DNA of 64,000 bases from Bradyrhizobium lablabi. GTDB lineage: Bacteria > Pseudomonadota > Alphaproteobacteria > Rhizobiales > Xanthobacteraceae. Each line of letters begins with the position of its first letter. Positions within the stretch are counted from its first letter, which is position 1. Of this stretch, positions 11,059 to 19,491 are shown in pieces. The notes below the pieces were generated by a model, which saw only the letters and a program-made list of their open reading frames with translations, was not told the DNA's origin and did not search any database. The position numbers and the translations under genes are program-made. The stretch covers positions 1-64,000 of the forward strand of contig NZ_JAFCLN010000015.1 of assembly GCF_018129385.1 (NCBI RefSeq). The letters are read 5' to 3'.

Positions 11059-11510
11059 AGCGGCCAGCAAAGAACAAGGCCACGGCCAAGCCGCCGCCGG
11101 GTGCGGCGGTCGATGCCATGTTCGAGACCTATCCAAAATCGGTGAAGGCAAAGCTACAGGCGCTGCGGAAACTGATCTTCGCTACCGCCAAATCCACCAG
11201 CGGCGTCGGCGCGCTGGAAGAGGCGCTGAAATGGGGCCAGCCGAGCTATCTGACGCCGGAAACCAAAGCCGGCAGCACGATACGGATCGACCAGGTGAAA
11301 ACCTCGCCCGGCCAGTACGCGATCTATTTCCATTGCCAGACCGACCTGGTCGAGACCTTTCGCGAGCTTTATCCAAAGCTCAGCTATAGCGGCAACCGCG
11401 CGATCCTGCTGGATGCCGCGGAGAAATTGCCCGAGGCAGAGCTGCGCCACTGCGTGGCGCTGGCGCTGACGTATCATTTGCGGAAGCGGAAGGACGCTGG
11501 CGTGAAGTAG
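11055..11510 (+). CDS. DUF1801 (YdhG-like) domain protein
   Basis: This small 151-residue cytosolic protein has the DUF1801/YdhG pattern: an N-terminal helix around FETYPKSVKAKLQALRKLI, a WGQPSYLTPETKAGSTIRI beta segment and a C-terminal HCVALALTYHLRKRK helix. The biochemical function of the family is unknown. Its ATG overlaps the stop of the flavoprotein gene by four bases, so the two form an operon. Confidence 0.85.
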   Translation: MKRPAKNKATAKPPPGAAVDAMFETYPKSVKAKLQALRKLIFATAKSTSGVGALEEALKWGQPSYLTPETKAGSTIRIDQVKTSPGQYAIYFHCQTDLVETFRELYPKLSYSGNRAILLDAAEKLPEAELRHCVALALTYHLRKRKDAGVK

Positions 11511-11517
11511 CCACCCT

Positions 11518-11602
11518 CGTCATTGCGAGGAGCGACAGCGACGAAGCAATCCACACTTCCTTCGTGGCACGATGGATTGCTTCGCTTCGCTCGCAATGAC
11601 GG
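11518..11602. repeat. TCATTGCGAG/CTCGCAATGA palindrome, copy 1
   Basis: Arms at 11518-11553 and 11573-11602 are inverted copies (CGTCATTGCGAG... GAAGCAATCCA against TGGATTGCTTCG... CTCGCAATGACGG), forming a long hairpin just past the stop of the DUF1801 gene. A second copy with the same arms is at 48569-48653. It sits between convergent genes, where it may act as a transcription stop. Confidence 0.8.
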
Positions 11603-11609
11603 TGGTGGC

Positions 11610-13820
11610 TTAAGCCGCCTCTATCGCTGCGGCCACGCCGCGCTGTGCGCTCAGCAGCGCGACGATTTCCGCGTTGGGCCGGGCGCGGCTGAACAGAAAT
11701 CCCTGGCCCTCGTGGCAGCCTTCGGTGCGCAGGCAGCTCAGCTCGGCCTCGCTCTCGACGCCCTCGGCAGTGATGGTCACGCCGAGGCCCTTGCCGAGGC
11801 TGATGATCGAGCGGACGATCGCTTGCGCATCGCGGTTGGAACCGAGGTCGCGGACAAACGACTGATCGATCTTGATCTTGTCGAACGGAAAACTGCGCAG
11901 ATAGCTGAGGCTGGAATAGCCGGTGCCGAAATCGTCCATCGAGATGCGCACGCCGAGCGCGCGCAGCGCATGCAGCGTCGCCAGCACCTGGCTGCTCTTT
12001 TCCAGCAGCAGCGTTTCGGTGATCTCGAGCTCGAGCCGCCGCGCCGGCAATCCGGACTGTTTTAGCGCATCCATCACCTGCGCCAGCAGATTACCGACCC
12101 GGAATTGCAGCGGCGACAGATTGACGGCGACACGGACGTCGTCCGGCCATTGCGCGGCATCCGCGCAGGCCCGCCGCAGCATCAGGGCGCCGAGCGGATT
12201 GATCAGGCCGGTCTCTTCCGCGACCGGAATGAATTCACCGGGCGAGACCATGCCGCGCTCCGCATGCGGCCAGCGCACCAGCGCCTCGAAGCCGGTGATG
12301 CGGCCGGTCGAGAGATCGACCAGCGGCTGGTAATAGGGCTGTAGCCGGTTGTTCTGGATCGCATCGCGCAGGTCGATCTCGATCTTGCGGCGGCTCTGCG
12401 CCCGCGCATCCATCTCCGCCTCGAAGAAGGAGAACGTGCCGCGGAAATCGGTCTTGGCGCGCGACAGCGCCATGTCGGCGCTCTTCAACAGCTTTTCCGA
12501 CTCGTCGCCGTCGCCGGGCGACATCGCAATGCCGATGCTGGCGCCGATCACGACCGAATGACCATCGAGCAGATAAGGGTCGGCAATCGCCTCCAGCAGG
12601 CGCTTTGCCAGCAGCACGGCATCTTCCGGCCGAACGACGCCGCTCTGGAGAATCGCGAACTCGTCGGAGTTGAGCCGCGCCACCGCGTCTTCCTCGCGCA
12701 GCGTCGAGCGCAGGCGCTTTGCCACGCCACGCAGCAGCTTGTCGCCGACGCCATGGCCGAGCGTGTCGTTGACAATCTTGAAATTATCGAGCCCGAGCAC
12801 CAGCACCGCGAGCTTTTCCGAACTGCGCCGCGTGTGCAGCAGCATGTCGTCCATCTGCTGCCGCAACAGGCTGCGGTTTGGCAGACCGGTGAGCCCGTCA
12901 TGCTGGGCCATGAAGGCGAGCCGTGCCTCGGCGCGCTTGCGTTCGGTGATGTCCATCAGCGCCAGCAGCACTGCGGGCTGATCGCCGTAAACGAGCTGGC
13001 GGAAATAGATCGCAAGATCGATCAGCGAGCCGTCGGCGCGGACATGCTTCCAGGTGTGCGCGGCCTGCTCGTCGCTGGAGCGGTCGCCGGTCCACGGCAG
13101 TTCGGTGTCGAACGCCTGAAGGCCGCGGATGGTCAGTTTCTCGAACTCGGCGCGGCTATAGCCGTAGTGCTCGACGGCGGCATCGTTGACGCCGAGGATG
13201 CGTTCGCCATCCAGCGCGCAGACGATCATCGGAACGGGGTTGCTGTCGAACAGCAGGCGGAACGAGGCTTCACGCTCTTTCAGCTCGGTGATGTCGACCC
13301 GCAGGCCAATGACGCCGCCATCCTCGGTGAGCCGCTCCTCGATCAGGATGACACGGCCGTCGGCCAGCGTCTGCTCGTGGCGTTCGCCGGGCTGATAGAG
13401 TCTTGTGAGCCGCTCGGCGATCCATTCTTCCTCGCGGCCGATCGCTTCCGGATAGTCGCCGCGCTCGACACCGATGCGGATGGTGTCGGCCAGCCGCGCG
13501 CCGGGCTCGAACAGGTCGGAGCTGCGGCTGTAGATCTCGGCGTATTTTTTGTTCCAGAGGATGTAGCGGCCGTCGGCGTCGAGAAACACGATGCCTTGCG
13601 GCAGGATCTCGATCGCCTCGCGCAGCCGCTCATGGGATTTGCGCGCTTCCGCGATCGCGGCTTCCGCCTCGGCGCGCTTGCGCACGATCTCGCCGATCTC
13701 GGCCGCCACCTGCCGGCTGTTGCGCACGAGTTTTGGACTGGGTCTTGCCGGCCTGCCCTGAATCCGCGGGATCGCAGCGTGCTTTCCCTGTTTTGTTTTC
13801 CTTGGCCGAAACTTCGGCAT
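11610..13820 (-). CDS. PAS-PAS-GGDEF-EAL protein; cyclase half degenerate, EAL intact
   Basis: This 736-residue protein carries two PAS domains (about 60-180 and 185-295), a GGDEF domain (about 296-465) and an EAL domain (about 475-725), with no membrane segment. The signature loop reads NSDEF (384-388) instead of GGDEF, and the first metal-binding Asp of the D-L-D-x-F-K motif is Gly (GLDNFK, near 343). Diguanylate cyclase activity is therefore unlikely. The EAL domain has EAL at 512-514, the EITETLLLE segment, DDFGTGYSSL and KIDQSFV, as in active phosphodiesterases. I infer a PAS-controlled cyclic-di-GMP phosphodiesterase. The basic Pro-rich N-terminus (PKFRPRKTKQGK) is unusual. It is monocistronic. 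Confidence 0.93.
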   Translation of the reverse strand: MPKFRPRKTKQGKHAAIPRIQGRPARPSPKLVRNSRQVAAEIGEIVRKRAEAEAAIAEARKSHERLREAIEILPQGIVFLDADGRYILWNKKYAEIYSRSSDLFEPGARLADTIRIGVERGDYPEAIGREEEWIAERLTRLYQPGERHEQTLADGRVILIEERLTEDGGVIGLRVDITELKEREASFRLLFDSNPVPMIVCALDGERILGVNDAAVEHYGYSRAEFEKLTIRGLQAFDTELPWTGDRSSDEQAAHTWKHVRADGSLIDLAIYFRQLVYGDQPAVLLALMDITERKRAEARLAFMAQHDGLTGLPNRSLLRQQMDDMLLHTRRSSEKLAVLVLGLDNFKIVNDTLGHGVGDKLLRGVAKRLRSTLREEDAVARLNSDEFAILQSGVVRPEDAVLLAKRLLEAIADPYLLDGHSVVIGASIGIAMSPGDGDESEKLLKSADMALSRAKTDFRGTFSFFEAEMDARAQSRRKIEIDLRDAIQNNRLQPYYQPLVDLSTGRITGFEALVRWPHAERGMVSPGEFIPVAEETGLINPLGALMLRRACADAAQWPDDVRVAVNLSPLQFRVGNLLAQVMDALKQSGLPARRLELEITETLLLEKSSQVLATLHALRALGVRISMDDFGTGYSSLSYLRSFPFDKIKIDQSFVRDLGSNRDAQAIVRSIISLGKGLGVTITAEGVESEAELSCLRTEGCHEGQGFLFSRARPNAEIVALLSAQRGVAAAIEAA

Positions 13821-14132
13821 CGCTTACGCCCCACACACACCCGCATTCTGCGTGGGGTCAGTTCTGCGATAAGTGTCTGAAAAAATGGTATCTCTTGCCG
13901 TTCAGGCCTCGATCCCGCCTGCCTTTTCGACAGGCGCTGCACACGCAGCAATTGGCAGGCATTCAACTTTCGATTGAGACGAAGCCGTCACCGGCAGAGA
14001 AAGCCGCCGTCAACATATGACAGGCATGCGAAAAGCCGCGCGGTTGCACAACGAATGCACGCGCGCGCAAAAATATGCGCCACTGCGCAACAGGGTTATC
14101 GAATGGTTAAGTTCTCAGGCTACTTTTTGTTT
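13821..14132. other. Intergenic region without a supported gene
   Basis: This stretch of about 310 bases lies upstream of the GGDEF-EAL gene (which reads leftward) and before the palindrome at 14133. It must hold the promoter of that gene. A weak hairpin (CCCCACACAC... GTGTGG-type, around 13829-13857) is near the start codon. I see no coding or RNA gene. Confidence 0.5.
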
Positions 14133-14226
14133 GAGCATGATCTCCGCGCAAACGCTTCGCGTTTGTCGCAGGGAAAACCGGTGTCCACTTTGCGCTAACG
14201 CGGCCCTTCGGGTCCGGATCATGCTC
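14133..14226. repeat. GAGCATGATC palindromic element, copy 2 (long form)
   Basis: The element begins GAGCATGATC and ends GATCATGCTC, like the copies at 9808 and 53416. It contains a longer interior with an extra CGCAAACGCTTCGCGTTTG hairpin (about 14147-14165). Its last base is the first base of the stop codon (CTA on this strand) of the L,D-transpeptidase gene, so the element abuts the 3' end of that gene exactly. Confidence 0.75.
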
Positions 14227-14654
14227 TAGAAAATCTCGATCCGCGTATTGCCGCGCCCGTTGCGCTCGACCAGCGCATACAGCGTCGCCGCATGCGAGGG
14301 ATGCAGCCGGACACAGCCATGCGATGCCGGACCGCCGAGGCGGCCGAGGTCGGTGGTGCCGTGAATGGCATAGCCGTAATAGAAGAAGATCGAGTGCGGC
14401 ATCGGCGAATTGTAATATTTCTTCGAGTACCAGCGCCGCGCCATCATCTGCGGATGAAACGTGCCGCTCGGCGTGCCGTAGCCGCGGCGGCCGGTCGATA
14501 CCGGCCAGGAGTAGCGCGGCGCTCCGTCGACGCTCACCGACATGCGCTGGGACGATTTGCTGATCTGGACCACAACGCCGGCATGCGCCGGTGCCGCTAA
14601 CAACGAAATAAAAGCGGCTGCCAATGCCAGCCGCACGCCCGACAATAACTTCAT
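14226..14654 (-). CDS. L,D-transpeptidase (YkuD domain), exported
   Basis: The protein is 142 residues from the ATG at 14654, with a signal peptide (hydrophobic 8-22, cleavage after APAHA). The YkuD catalytic domain follows, with the His of YAIHGTTD and the catalytic SHGCVRL motif, where the Cys is the nucleophile. It is small and consists of little more than the catalytic domain. It cross-links peptidoglycan stems or attaches outer-membrane proteins to them in the periplasm; such short YkuD proteins are abundant in Rhizobiales. An upstream in-frame start at 15044 runs antisense through mepA and is rejected. It is divergent from mepA, another peptidoglycan enzyme, across about 205 bases. Confidence 0.92.
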   Translation of the reverse strand: MKLLSGVRLALAAAFISLLAAPAHAGVVVQISKSSQRMSVSVDGAPRYSWPVSTGRRGYGTPSGTFHPQMMARRWYSKKYYNSPMPHSIFFYYGYAIHGTTDLGRLGGPASHGCVRLHPSHAATLYALVERNGRGNTRIEIF

Positions 14655-14859
14655 GATATGCCTTGCCCTGCAATATTTTTGCCGGGATGATTCCGTCCGC
14701 TGACATCGCTTGTAAAGGGCGCATTCGGGCGCAGCGCGGGTTAATCTTAATCCAGTGCTTTGCCGAACACTACGATTGGGGGAAATCAGGTGATGGTGAC
14801 CGCTGCACATGTCCCCTTCCGGCCATTCCGTGTTACGTTCTGACGACAGAGCGAGCCGA

Positions 14860-15807
14860 ATGACATCCCGCCGATTTCTGATCCCCCTCCTGATATGTTT
14901 TGCCGCCAGCGCCGCTCCGGCACTGGCGCAGGACAAGGGCACGGTGAATGCAAAGCCGCTGCCGCCGCTTGCCAATCCCAACGATCCCAAACTCGGCGCC
15001 AAGGAATTGTTCGCCCGCAAATATCTGCCGGCGGCAGCCAGCAAGCCGCGCGTGATCGGCTTCTACGCCCATGGCTGCATCGCGGGCGCGGAGGGATTGC
15101 CGATCAACGGCGAGGCCTGGCAGGTGATGCGGCTGTCGCGCAATCGCTTCTGGGCCCATCCCGACATGGTCGCGCTGGTGAAGCGCGTTGCCGTGAAGGC
15201 GAAAAAGGACGCGGGTTGGCCCGGCATCCTGGTCGGCGACATGTCCCAGCCGCGCGGCGGGCCGATGTTGACCGGGCATGCCAGCCACCAGGTGGGGCTG
15301 GATGCCGACATCTGGCTAACGCCTGCGCCCAGTCGCCAGCTTTCGCGCAACGAGCGCGAGGAGATGTCGGCGACCATGATGGTGCGCGAGGATCGTCTCG
15401 ATATCGATCCGCGCGTGTTCACGCCGGATCATCTGGTTGTCATTCGCGCGGCGGCGCAGGAGCCGAAGGTGCAGCGCATCTTCGTCAACGCCGCGATCAA
15501 GAAGGCGCTATGCCGCGAGGCCAAGGGTGACCGAAGCTGGCTGCACAAGGTGCGACCGATGTACGGCCACGACTACCACTTCCACATCCGCATCGGATGC
15601 CCGCCGGGCGCCAGCGAATGCGAGAGCCAGCCCGATCCCGGTGAAGGCGAAGGATGCAGCGCCGGCGATCTCGCCTTCTGGTTCAAGGATTCGGTGCTCC
15701 ATCCAAAGCCGCCAAAAATACCTCCGAAGCCGAAGCCACCGATGACGATGGCGCAATTGCCGCCGGCCTGCCGGGCCGTGCTGAGCATGCCGGATGCGAA
15801 GCAATGA
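14860..15807 (+). CDS. mepA: Penicillin-insensitive murein endopeptidase MepA
   Basis: This is a 315-residue M74-family metallopeptidase that cleaves D-Ala-mDAP cross-links in the periplasm. The ATG at 14860 gives a signal peptide (FLIPLLICFAASAAPALA). Metal ligands and active-site motifs are visible: HASHQVGLDADIWL (His and Asp ligands) and HDYHFHIRIGCP (the H-x-H pair). Six or more Cys residues agree with the disulfide-bonded family. The Pro/Lys-rich tail (KPPKIPPKPKPP) is a feature of rhizobial members. The gene is 33 bases before a Spy-like gene on the same strand and divergent from an L,D-transpeptidase gene, forming a peptidoglycan-remodelling locus. Confidence 0.95.
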   Translation: MTSRRFLIPLLICFAASAAPALAQDKGTVNAKPLPPLANPNDPKLGAKELFARKYLPAAASKPRVIGFYAHGCIAGAEGLPINGEAWQVMRLSRNRFWAHPDMVALVKRVAVKAKKDAGWPGILVGDMSQPRGGPMLTGHASHQVGLDADIWLTPAPSRQLSRNEREEMSATMMVREDRLDIDPRVFTPDHLVVIRAAAQEPKVQRIFVNAAIKKALCREAKGDRSWLHKVRPMYGHDYHFHIRIGCPPGASECESQPDPGEGEGCSAGDLAFWFKDSVLHPKPPKIPPKPKPPMTMAQLPPACRAVLSMPDAKQ

Positions 15808-15840
15808 CGAAATCACATAGGCACCAACCGGAGAACAGCG

Positions 15841-16356
15841 ATGAAGATTTGGCCTCTGCTTGTTTCCTTGACCCTGGTCACCAGCGCGAACGCACAAACG
15901 CCCTATGCCGGGATGCAGGGGCGATCGATCAAGGCGCTGTCGGAGCAGCAGGTCGCCGACCTCACGGCCGGGCGAGGCATGGGATTGGCGCTGGCGGCCG
16001 AACTGAATGGCTATCCGGGCCCGATGCACGTCCTTGAGCTCGCCGACAAGCTCGATCTGTCGGCGGAGCAGCGCGCCAGTGTGCAGCGCCTGTTCGACTC
16101 GATGAAGGCCGAGGCCATGCCGCTGGGATCGCGGCTGATCGAGCAGGAGGCCGAACTCGACAGGGCATTCGCCAGCAAAACGGTTACGCCGGAAAGCCTG
16201 AAAGCATCCACCGCGGCGGTGGCCGCGACGCAGGGCGAGTTGCGGGAAACGCATCTGAAGTACCACCTGTCGACCAGCGCAATTCTCAGTCCGTCGCAGA
16301 TGGTCAAATATGCCGAATTGCGCGGCTATAGCGGCGGGCATCGCCGTCATCACTGA
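15841..16356 (+). CDS. Exported Spy/CpxP-like helical protein
   Basis: The 171-residue product has a signal peptide ending in TSANA and a mature part that is almost wholly helical. It contains an L-x-L-[ST]-x-E-Q type motif (LDLSAEQRASVQRLF) characteristic of Spy/CpxP/CnrX-like periplasmic chaperones or metal sensors, and ends in a His-rich tail (GGHRRHH) that could bind metal. It follows mepA by 33 bases and may be co-transcribed. A role in envelope stress is inferred from family and location only. Confidence 0.75.
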   Translation: MKIWPLLVSLTLVTSANAQTPYAGMQGRSIKALSEQQVADLTAGRGMGLALAAELNGYPGPMHVLELADKLDLSAEQRASVQRLFDSMKAEAMPLGSRLIEQEAELDRAFASKTVTPESLKASTAAVAATQGELRETHLKYHLSTSAILSPSQMVKYAELRGYSGGHRRHH

Positions 16357-16541
16357 TTACCGGTGAGCGGACAGGCTTTACCTCACCCGCCAGACTGATA
16401 TTCTGCTTCCAGCGATGTCCCGGCCGGCTGCGCGCCTGCCGGGATTGCCGGAACGGCGCTTCCGCCTGTCGCACCCTTTTCCAAACCACGCCAGATTTGC
16501 GCGCGTGAAAGCGCGATTGCGAATACGCACGGAGCGCCACG

Positions 16542-17327
16542 ATGCACCGACTTGCCGGACTTTTTACTGCTTTCATTATCCTGCTTGCCGGCGCTCACGC
16601 GCCGGCCGCTGCGCAGGACAAGACCATCACCGTGTTCGCTGCGGCCTCGATGAAGAACGCGCTCGACGACATCAATGCCGCCTATACCGCCAAGACCGGC
16701 CTCAAGGTGACGGCGAGCTATGCCGCCAGCTCTGCGCTCGCCAAGCAGATCGAACAGGGCGCGCCGGCCGATGTCTTCATCTCCGCCGACACCGACTGGA
16801 TGGATTATGCGATCGGCAAGAAGAACATCAACGAGCCCACGCGGATGAACCTGCTCGGCAACTCGATCGTGCTGATCGCACCGAAGGACTCCAAGATCGA
16901 CAATGTCGCGATTGCGCAGGGCTTCGATCTCGCAAAACTTGCCGGCGACGGCAAGATCGCGACCGGCGACGTGAAAGCCGTGCCAGTCGGCAAATACGCC
17001 AGGGCTGCCCTGGAAAAGCTCGGATCGTGGCAAGCGGCCGAGCCGAAATTTGCGATGGCGGACAGCGTGCGCGCCGCACTGACGCTGGTGGCCCGCGGCG
17101 AAGCCGTGCTCGGCATCGTCTATTCGACCGATGCCAAGGTCGAGCCCGGCGTCAAGATCGTCGGCACGTTCCCGGCCGATTCGCATCCGGCGATCATCTA
17201 TCCCGTCGCGGCGACCACGACGGCGAAGCCGGAGACGACCGATTACCTCGCCTTCCTGCGCTCCACCGCCGCGAAGAACATTTTGGAAAAATACGGCTTC
17301 AAGTTCCTGCTCAGCCCGACCACCTGA
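16542..17327 (+). CDS. modA: Molybdate ABC transporter, periplasmic binding protein
   Basis: This 261-residue protein has a signal peptide (cleavage after APAAAQ) and the ModA fold. The N-terminal VFAAASMKNALDDI segment and SYAASSALAKQIEQGAPADVFISA carry the Ser residues that hydrogen-bond molybdate or tungstate. The length is normal for the family. Its TGA overlaps the modB ATG by one base (TGATG), so the operon modABC is translationally coupled. No convincing ModE operator or Moco-type RNA was recognised in the 185 bases upstream; a short GGTGAG...CTCACC inverted pair (about 16362-16388) lies there. Confidence 0.95.
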   Translation: MHRLAGLFTAFIILLAGAHAPAAAQDKTITVFAAASMKNALDDINAAYTAKTGLKVTASYAASSALAKQIEQGAPADVFISADTDWMDYAIGKKNINEPTRMNLLGNSIVLIAPKDSKIDNVAIAQGFDLAKLAGDGKIATGDVKAVPVGKYARAALEKLGSWQAAEPKFAMADSVRAALTLVARGEAVLGIVYSTDAKVEPGVKIVGTFPADSHPAIIYPVAATTTAKPETTDYLAFLRSTAAKNILEKYGFKFLLSPTT

Positions 17328-18022
17328 TGTCGGAGATCACGCCTGCTGAATGGACTGCGATCCTGCTTTCGCTCAGGGTCGCCGTGGTTGCGACGCTGGT
17401 CGCAACGCCGTTCGGCATTGCGCTGGCATGGCTGCTGGCGCGCACCAATTTCTGGGGCAAGGCAGTACTGGACGCGCTGGTGCACCTGCCGCTGGTGTTG
17501 CCGCCCGTCGTCACCGGCTATCTGCTGCTGTTGACGCTCGGACGGCGCGGGCTGGTCGGCGCCTGGCTTGCGGACAATCTCGGCATCGTGTTCGCCTTCC
17601 GCTGGACCGGCGCCGCGCTCGCCTGCGGCGTGATGTCGTTTCCGCTGCTGGTGCGTCCCATCCGCCTGTCGATCGAGGCAATCGACCGGCGGCTGGAGCA
17701 GGCCGCGAGCACGCTCGGCGCCGCGCCCTGGAAGGTGTTTGCTACCGTGACCTTGCCGCTGGCGCTGCCCGGCATTCTGGCCGGCATGGTGCTCGGTTTT
17801 GCGAAAGCAATCGGCGAGTTCGGCGCGACCATCACTTTCGTCTCCAACATTCCCGGCGAGACGCAGACGATTTCTTCCGCCATCTATTCGCTGATCCAGA
17901 CACCGGACGGCGATACCGCTGCGGCGCGGCTCGTGATCATCTCCATCGTGCTCGCGACCGGCGCGCTGGTGGCGTCGGAATGGTTCGCGCGGCGGGCGAC
18001 CGCGCGCCTGCATGGAAACTGA
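17327..18022 (+). CDS. modB: Molybdate ABC transporter permease
   Basis: The protein is 231 residues from the ATG at 17327. It has about five membrane segments and the permease EAA-like loop, read as EAASTLGAAPWKVFATVTLPLALPGI (split: EQAASTLGAAPW then KVFATVTLPLA), which docks on ModC. A longer in-frame extension back to 16415 overlaps modA and is a shadow. It ends two bases before the modC start. Confidence 0.95.
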   Translation: MSEITPAEWTAILLSLRVAVVATLVATPFGIALAWLLARTNFWGKAVLDALVHLPLVLPPVVTGYLLLLTLGRRGLVGAWLADNLGIVFAFRWTGAALACGVMSFPLLVRPIRLSIEAIDRRLEQAASTLGAAPWKVFATVTLPLALPGILAGMVLGFAKAIGEFGATITFVSNIPGETQTISSAIYSLIQTPDGDTAAARLVIISIVLATGALVASEWFARRATARLHGN

Positions 18023-18024
18023 CC

Positions 18025-18699
18025 ATGCTGCGCGTCGAGGTCACCAAACAGCTTGGCGAATTTTCACTGGAGGCGTCCTTCAGCAGCGAGGGCCGCGTCA
18101 CCGGCCTGTTCGGCGCATCCGGCGCCGGCAAATCATCGCTGATCAACATGATCGCGGGACTGCTCAAGCCCGACCGCGGCAATATTTCGCTCGACGGTGA
18201 GGTGCTCGACGACACCGCCAAGGGCGTGCATGTGCCGCCGCACCGCCGCCGCATCGGTTATGTGTTCCAGGACGCGCGGCTTTTTCCGCATCTCGATGTG
18301 GGCCAGAACCTCGACTATGGCCGGCGGATGAACCGGCTTGCCGACGATCCTGCGCAAAAGAAGCGCGTCACCGACCTGCTCGACATCGGCCATCTGCTCG
18401 ACCGGCGTCCCGGAAAATTATCAGGCGGCGAGCGCCAGCGCGTCGCGCTCGGCCGTGCGCTGTTGTCAAAACCGCGCTTGCTGCTGCTCGATGAGCCCCT
18501 GGGCTCGCTCGACGCGGGCCGCAAGATCGAAATCCTGCCCTATCTCGTGCGCCTGCGGGATGAGGCCAATGTACCGATGGTCTATGTCAGCCACGACCCC
18601 GCCGAACTGCGCCAGCTTGCGACCCAGATCGTGATGCTGAAGGACGGACGGGTTACCGCGCTGGGCGGCGTCAAGGTGCTGACGGGAACAACGGCATAG
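18025..18699 (+). CDS. modC: Molybdate ABC transporter ATPase, short form without TOBE domain
   Basis: The protein is 224 residues, a single ABC ATPase domain. Walker A is GASGAGKSS, the signature is LSGGERQRVALGRALL and Walker B is LLLLDEPLGSLD. The D-loop and H-loop (VYVSHDP) are present. The classical ModC has about 350 residues with a C-terminal Mop/TOBE molybdate-binding domain. Here the stop falls straight after the ATPase core, so the regulatory domain that mediates trans-inhibition is missing. It energises ModB in the inner membrane. The ATG is two bases after modB. Confidence 0.93.
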   Translation: MLRVEVTKQLGEFSLEASFSSEGRVTGLFGASGAGKSSLINMIAGLLKPDRGNISLDGEVLDDTAKGVHVPPHRRRIGYVFQDARLFPHLDVGQNLDYGRRMNRLADDPAQKKRVTDLLDIGHLLDRRPGKLSGGERQRVALGRALLSKPRLLLLDEPLGSLDAGRKIEILPYLVRLRDEANVPMVYVSHDPAELRQLATQIVMLKDGRVTALGGVKVLTGTTA

Positions 18700-18756
18700 C
18701 CCAAACGGTTCTTCTCCGATGCACCGGATTTGAGGTGCAAGGAACGGAGATTGGCC

Positions 18757-18984
18757 ATGGCCGCTACGACTGGAACGAGCGATCACATCTACAAAATACT
18801 CGAGCTCGTGGGCTCTTCCGAGAAGAGCATCGAGGACGCCATCCAGAACGCGATCTCGCGCGCCTCTAAGACGATACGCGAGATGAAATGGTTTGAGGTC
18901 GTGCAGACCCGCGGCCACGTCGAGAATGGTGCGGTCGGCCACTACCAGGTGACCTTGCGGGTGGGATTCACCCTGGAGGAGTGA
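18757..18984 (+). CDS. Dodecin (flavin-binding dodecamer subunit)
   Basis: This 75-residue protein has the full dodecin pattern: a YKILELVGSSEKSIEDAI strand-helix, KTIREMKWFEVVQTRGHV with the flavin-stacking Trp, and a last strand HYQVTLRVGFTLEE. Dodecins store or buffer FMN, riboflavin or FAD. The ATG at 18757 was preferred to an upstream start at 18730 because family members begin a few residues before the first strand. Its last 17 bases overlap the end of a convergent gene. Confidence 0.93.
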   Translation: MAATTGTSDHIYKILELVGSSEKSIEDAIQNAISRASKTIREMKWFEVVQTRGHVENGAVGHYQVTLRVGFTLEE

Positions 18985-19486
18985 TCCTCGCGTCCTCTCT
19001 CCGCACATTCCGGTCTAGCAAGAGAAACACATCGCCGAGTGGACCGTACATCCACCGCGCGAGCAGCCCACCTGAATCCGCTATGCCAAGAAGGTCCATG
19101 ATTTCCTTGAGATAGCGCAGCAGCTGTTCACGATCTTCTGTATCGATGGCGTCAAACTGATCCAATGTCTCGGCAAACTGCTTCATCGCGAATTTCTTGG
19201 AAGGGTTAGACGGCAGTTGATCCAGCAGCCGATCCAACAACCGATTGAGCTGCTCTTCCGCCTGCAACCGAGCGGCTTCTGGTCGCATTCCGTTGTAGAT
19301 GGTACCGAAAACCTCCACGTATTTCGTTCTGCCGCGCAATTCGGTGAGCCCGGAAATAGTTGCCGGAGATACGTCTAGTTTCTGATCCGGACGCGGAATC
19401 CGTCGGCCAACTGCGAAAATCGCCGCAAGAAAAATTGCGGCGCCAAAGCGCATGATGTTCAGCAGTTTATTGCGGCGGCGAGGCAT
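18968..19486 (-). CDS. Hypothetical membrane-anchored protein
   Basis: The family is not recognised. The ATG at 19486 (a GTG at 19495 is possible) gives 172 residues. It has a basic start (PRRRNKLLNIMR), one hydrophobic segment (FGAAIFLAAIFAVG, about 14-28) and a helical remainder rich in Leu, Gln and charged residues (QAEEQLNRLLDRLLDQL, DREQLLRYLKEIMDLLG). It looks like an inner-membrane-anchored helical domain in the periplasm. It starts six bases after the nhaP2 stop (or overlaps it from the GTG), which suggests co-transcription. Its 3' end overlaps dodecin. Lower GC than its neighbours hints at transfer. Confidence 0.6.
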   Translation of the reverse strand: MPRRRNKLLNIMRFGAAIFLAAIFAVGRRIPRPDQKLDVSPATISGLTELRGRTKYVEVFGTIYNGMRPEAARLQAEEQLNRLLDRLLDQLPSNPSKKFAMKQFAETLDQFDAIDTEDREQLLRYLKEIMDLLGIADSGGLLARWMYGPLGDVFLLLDRNVRREDARITPPG

Positions 19487-19491
19487 GTGAC

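Noticed and set aside
16357..16541. ModE operator or molybdenum-cofactor riboswitch upstream of modA
   Set aside because: Only a short GGTGAG/CTCACC pair is visible; no conserved motif of either type could be recognised.
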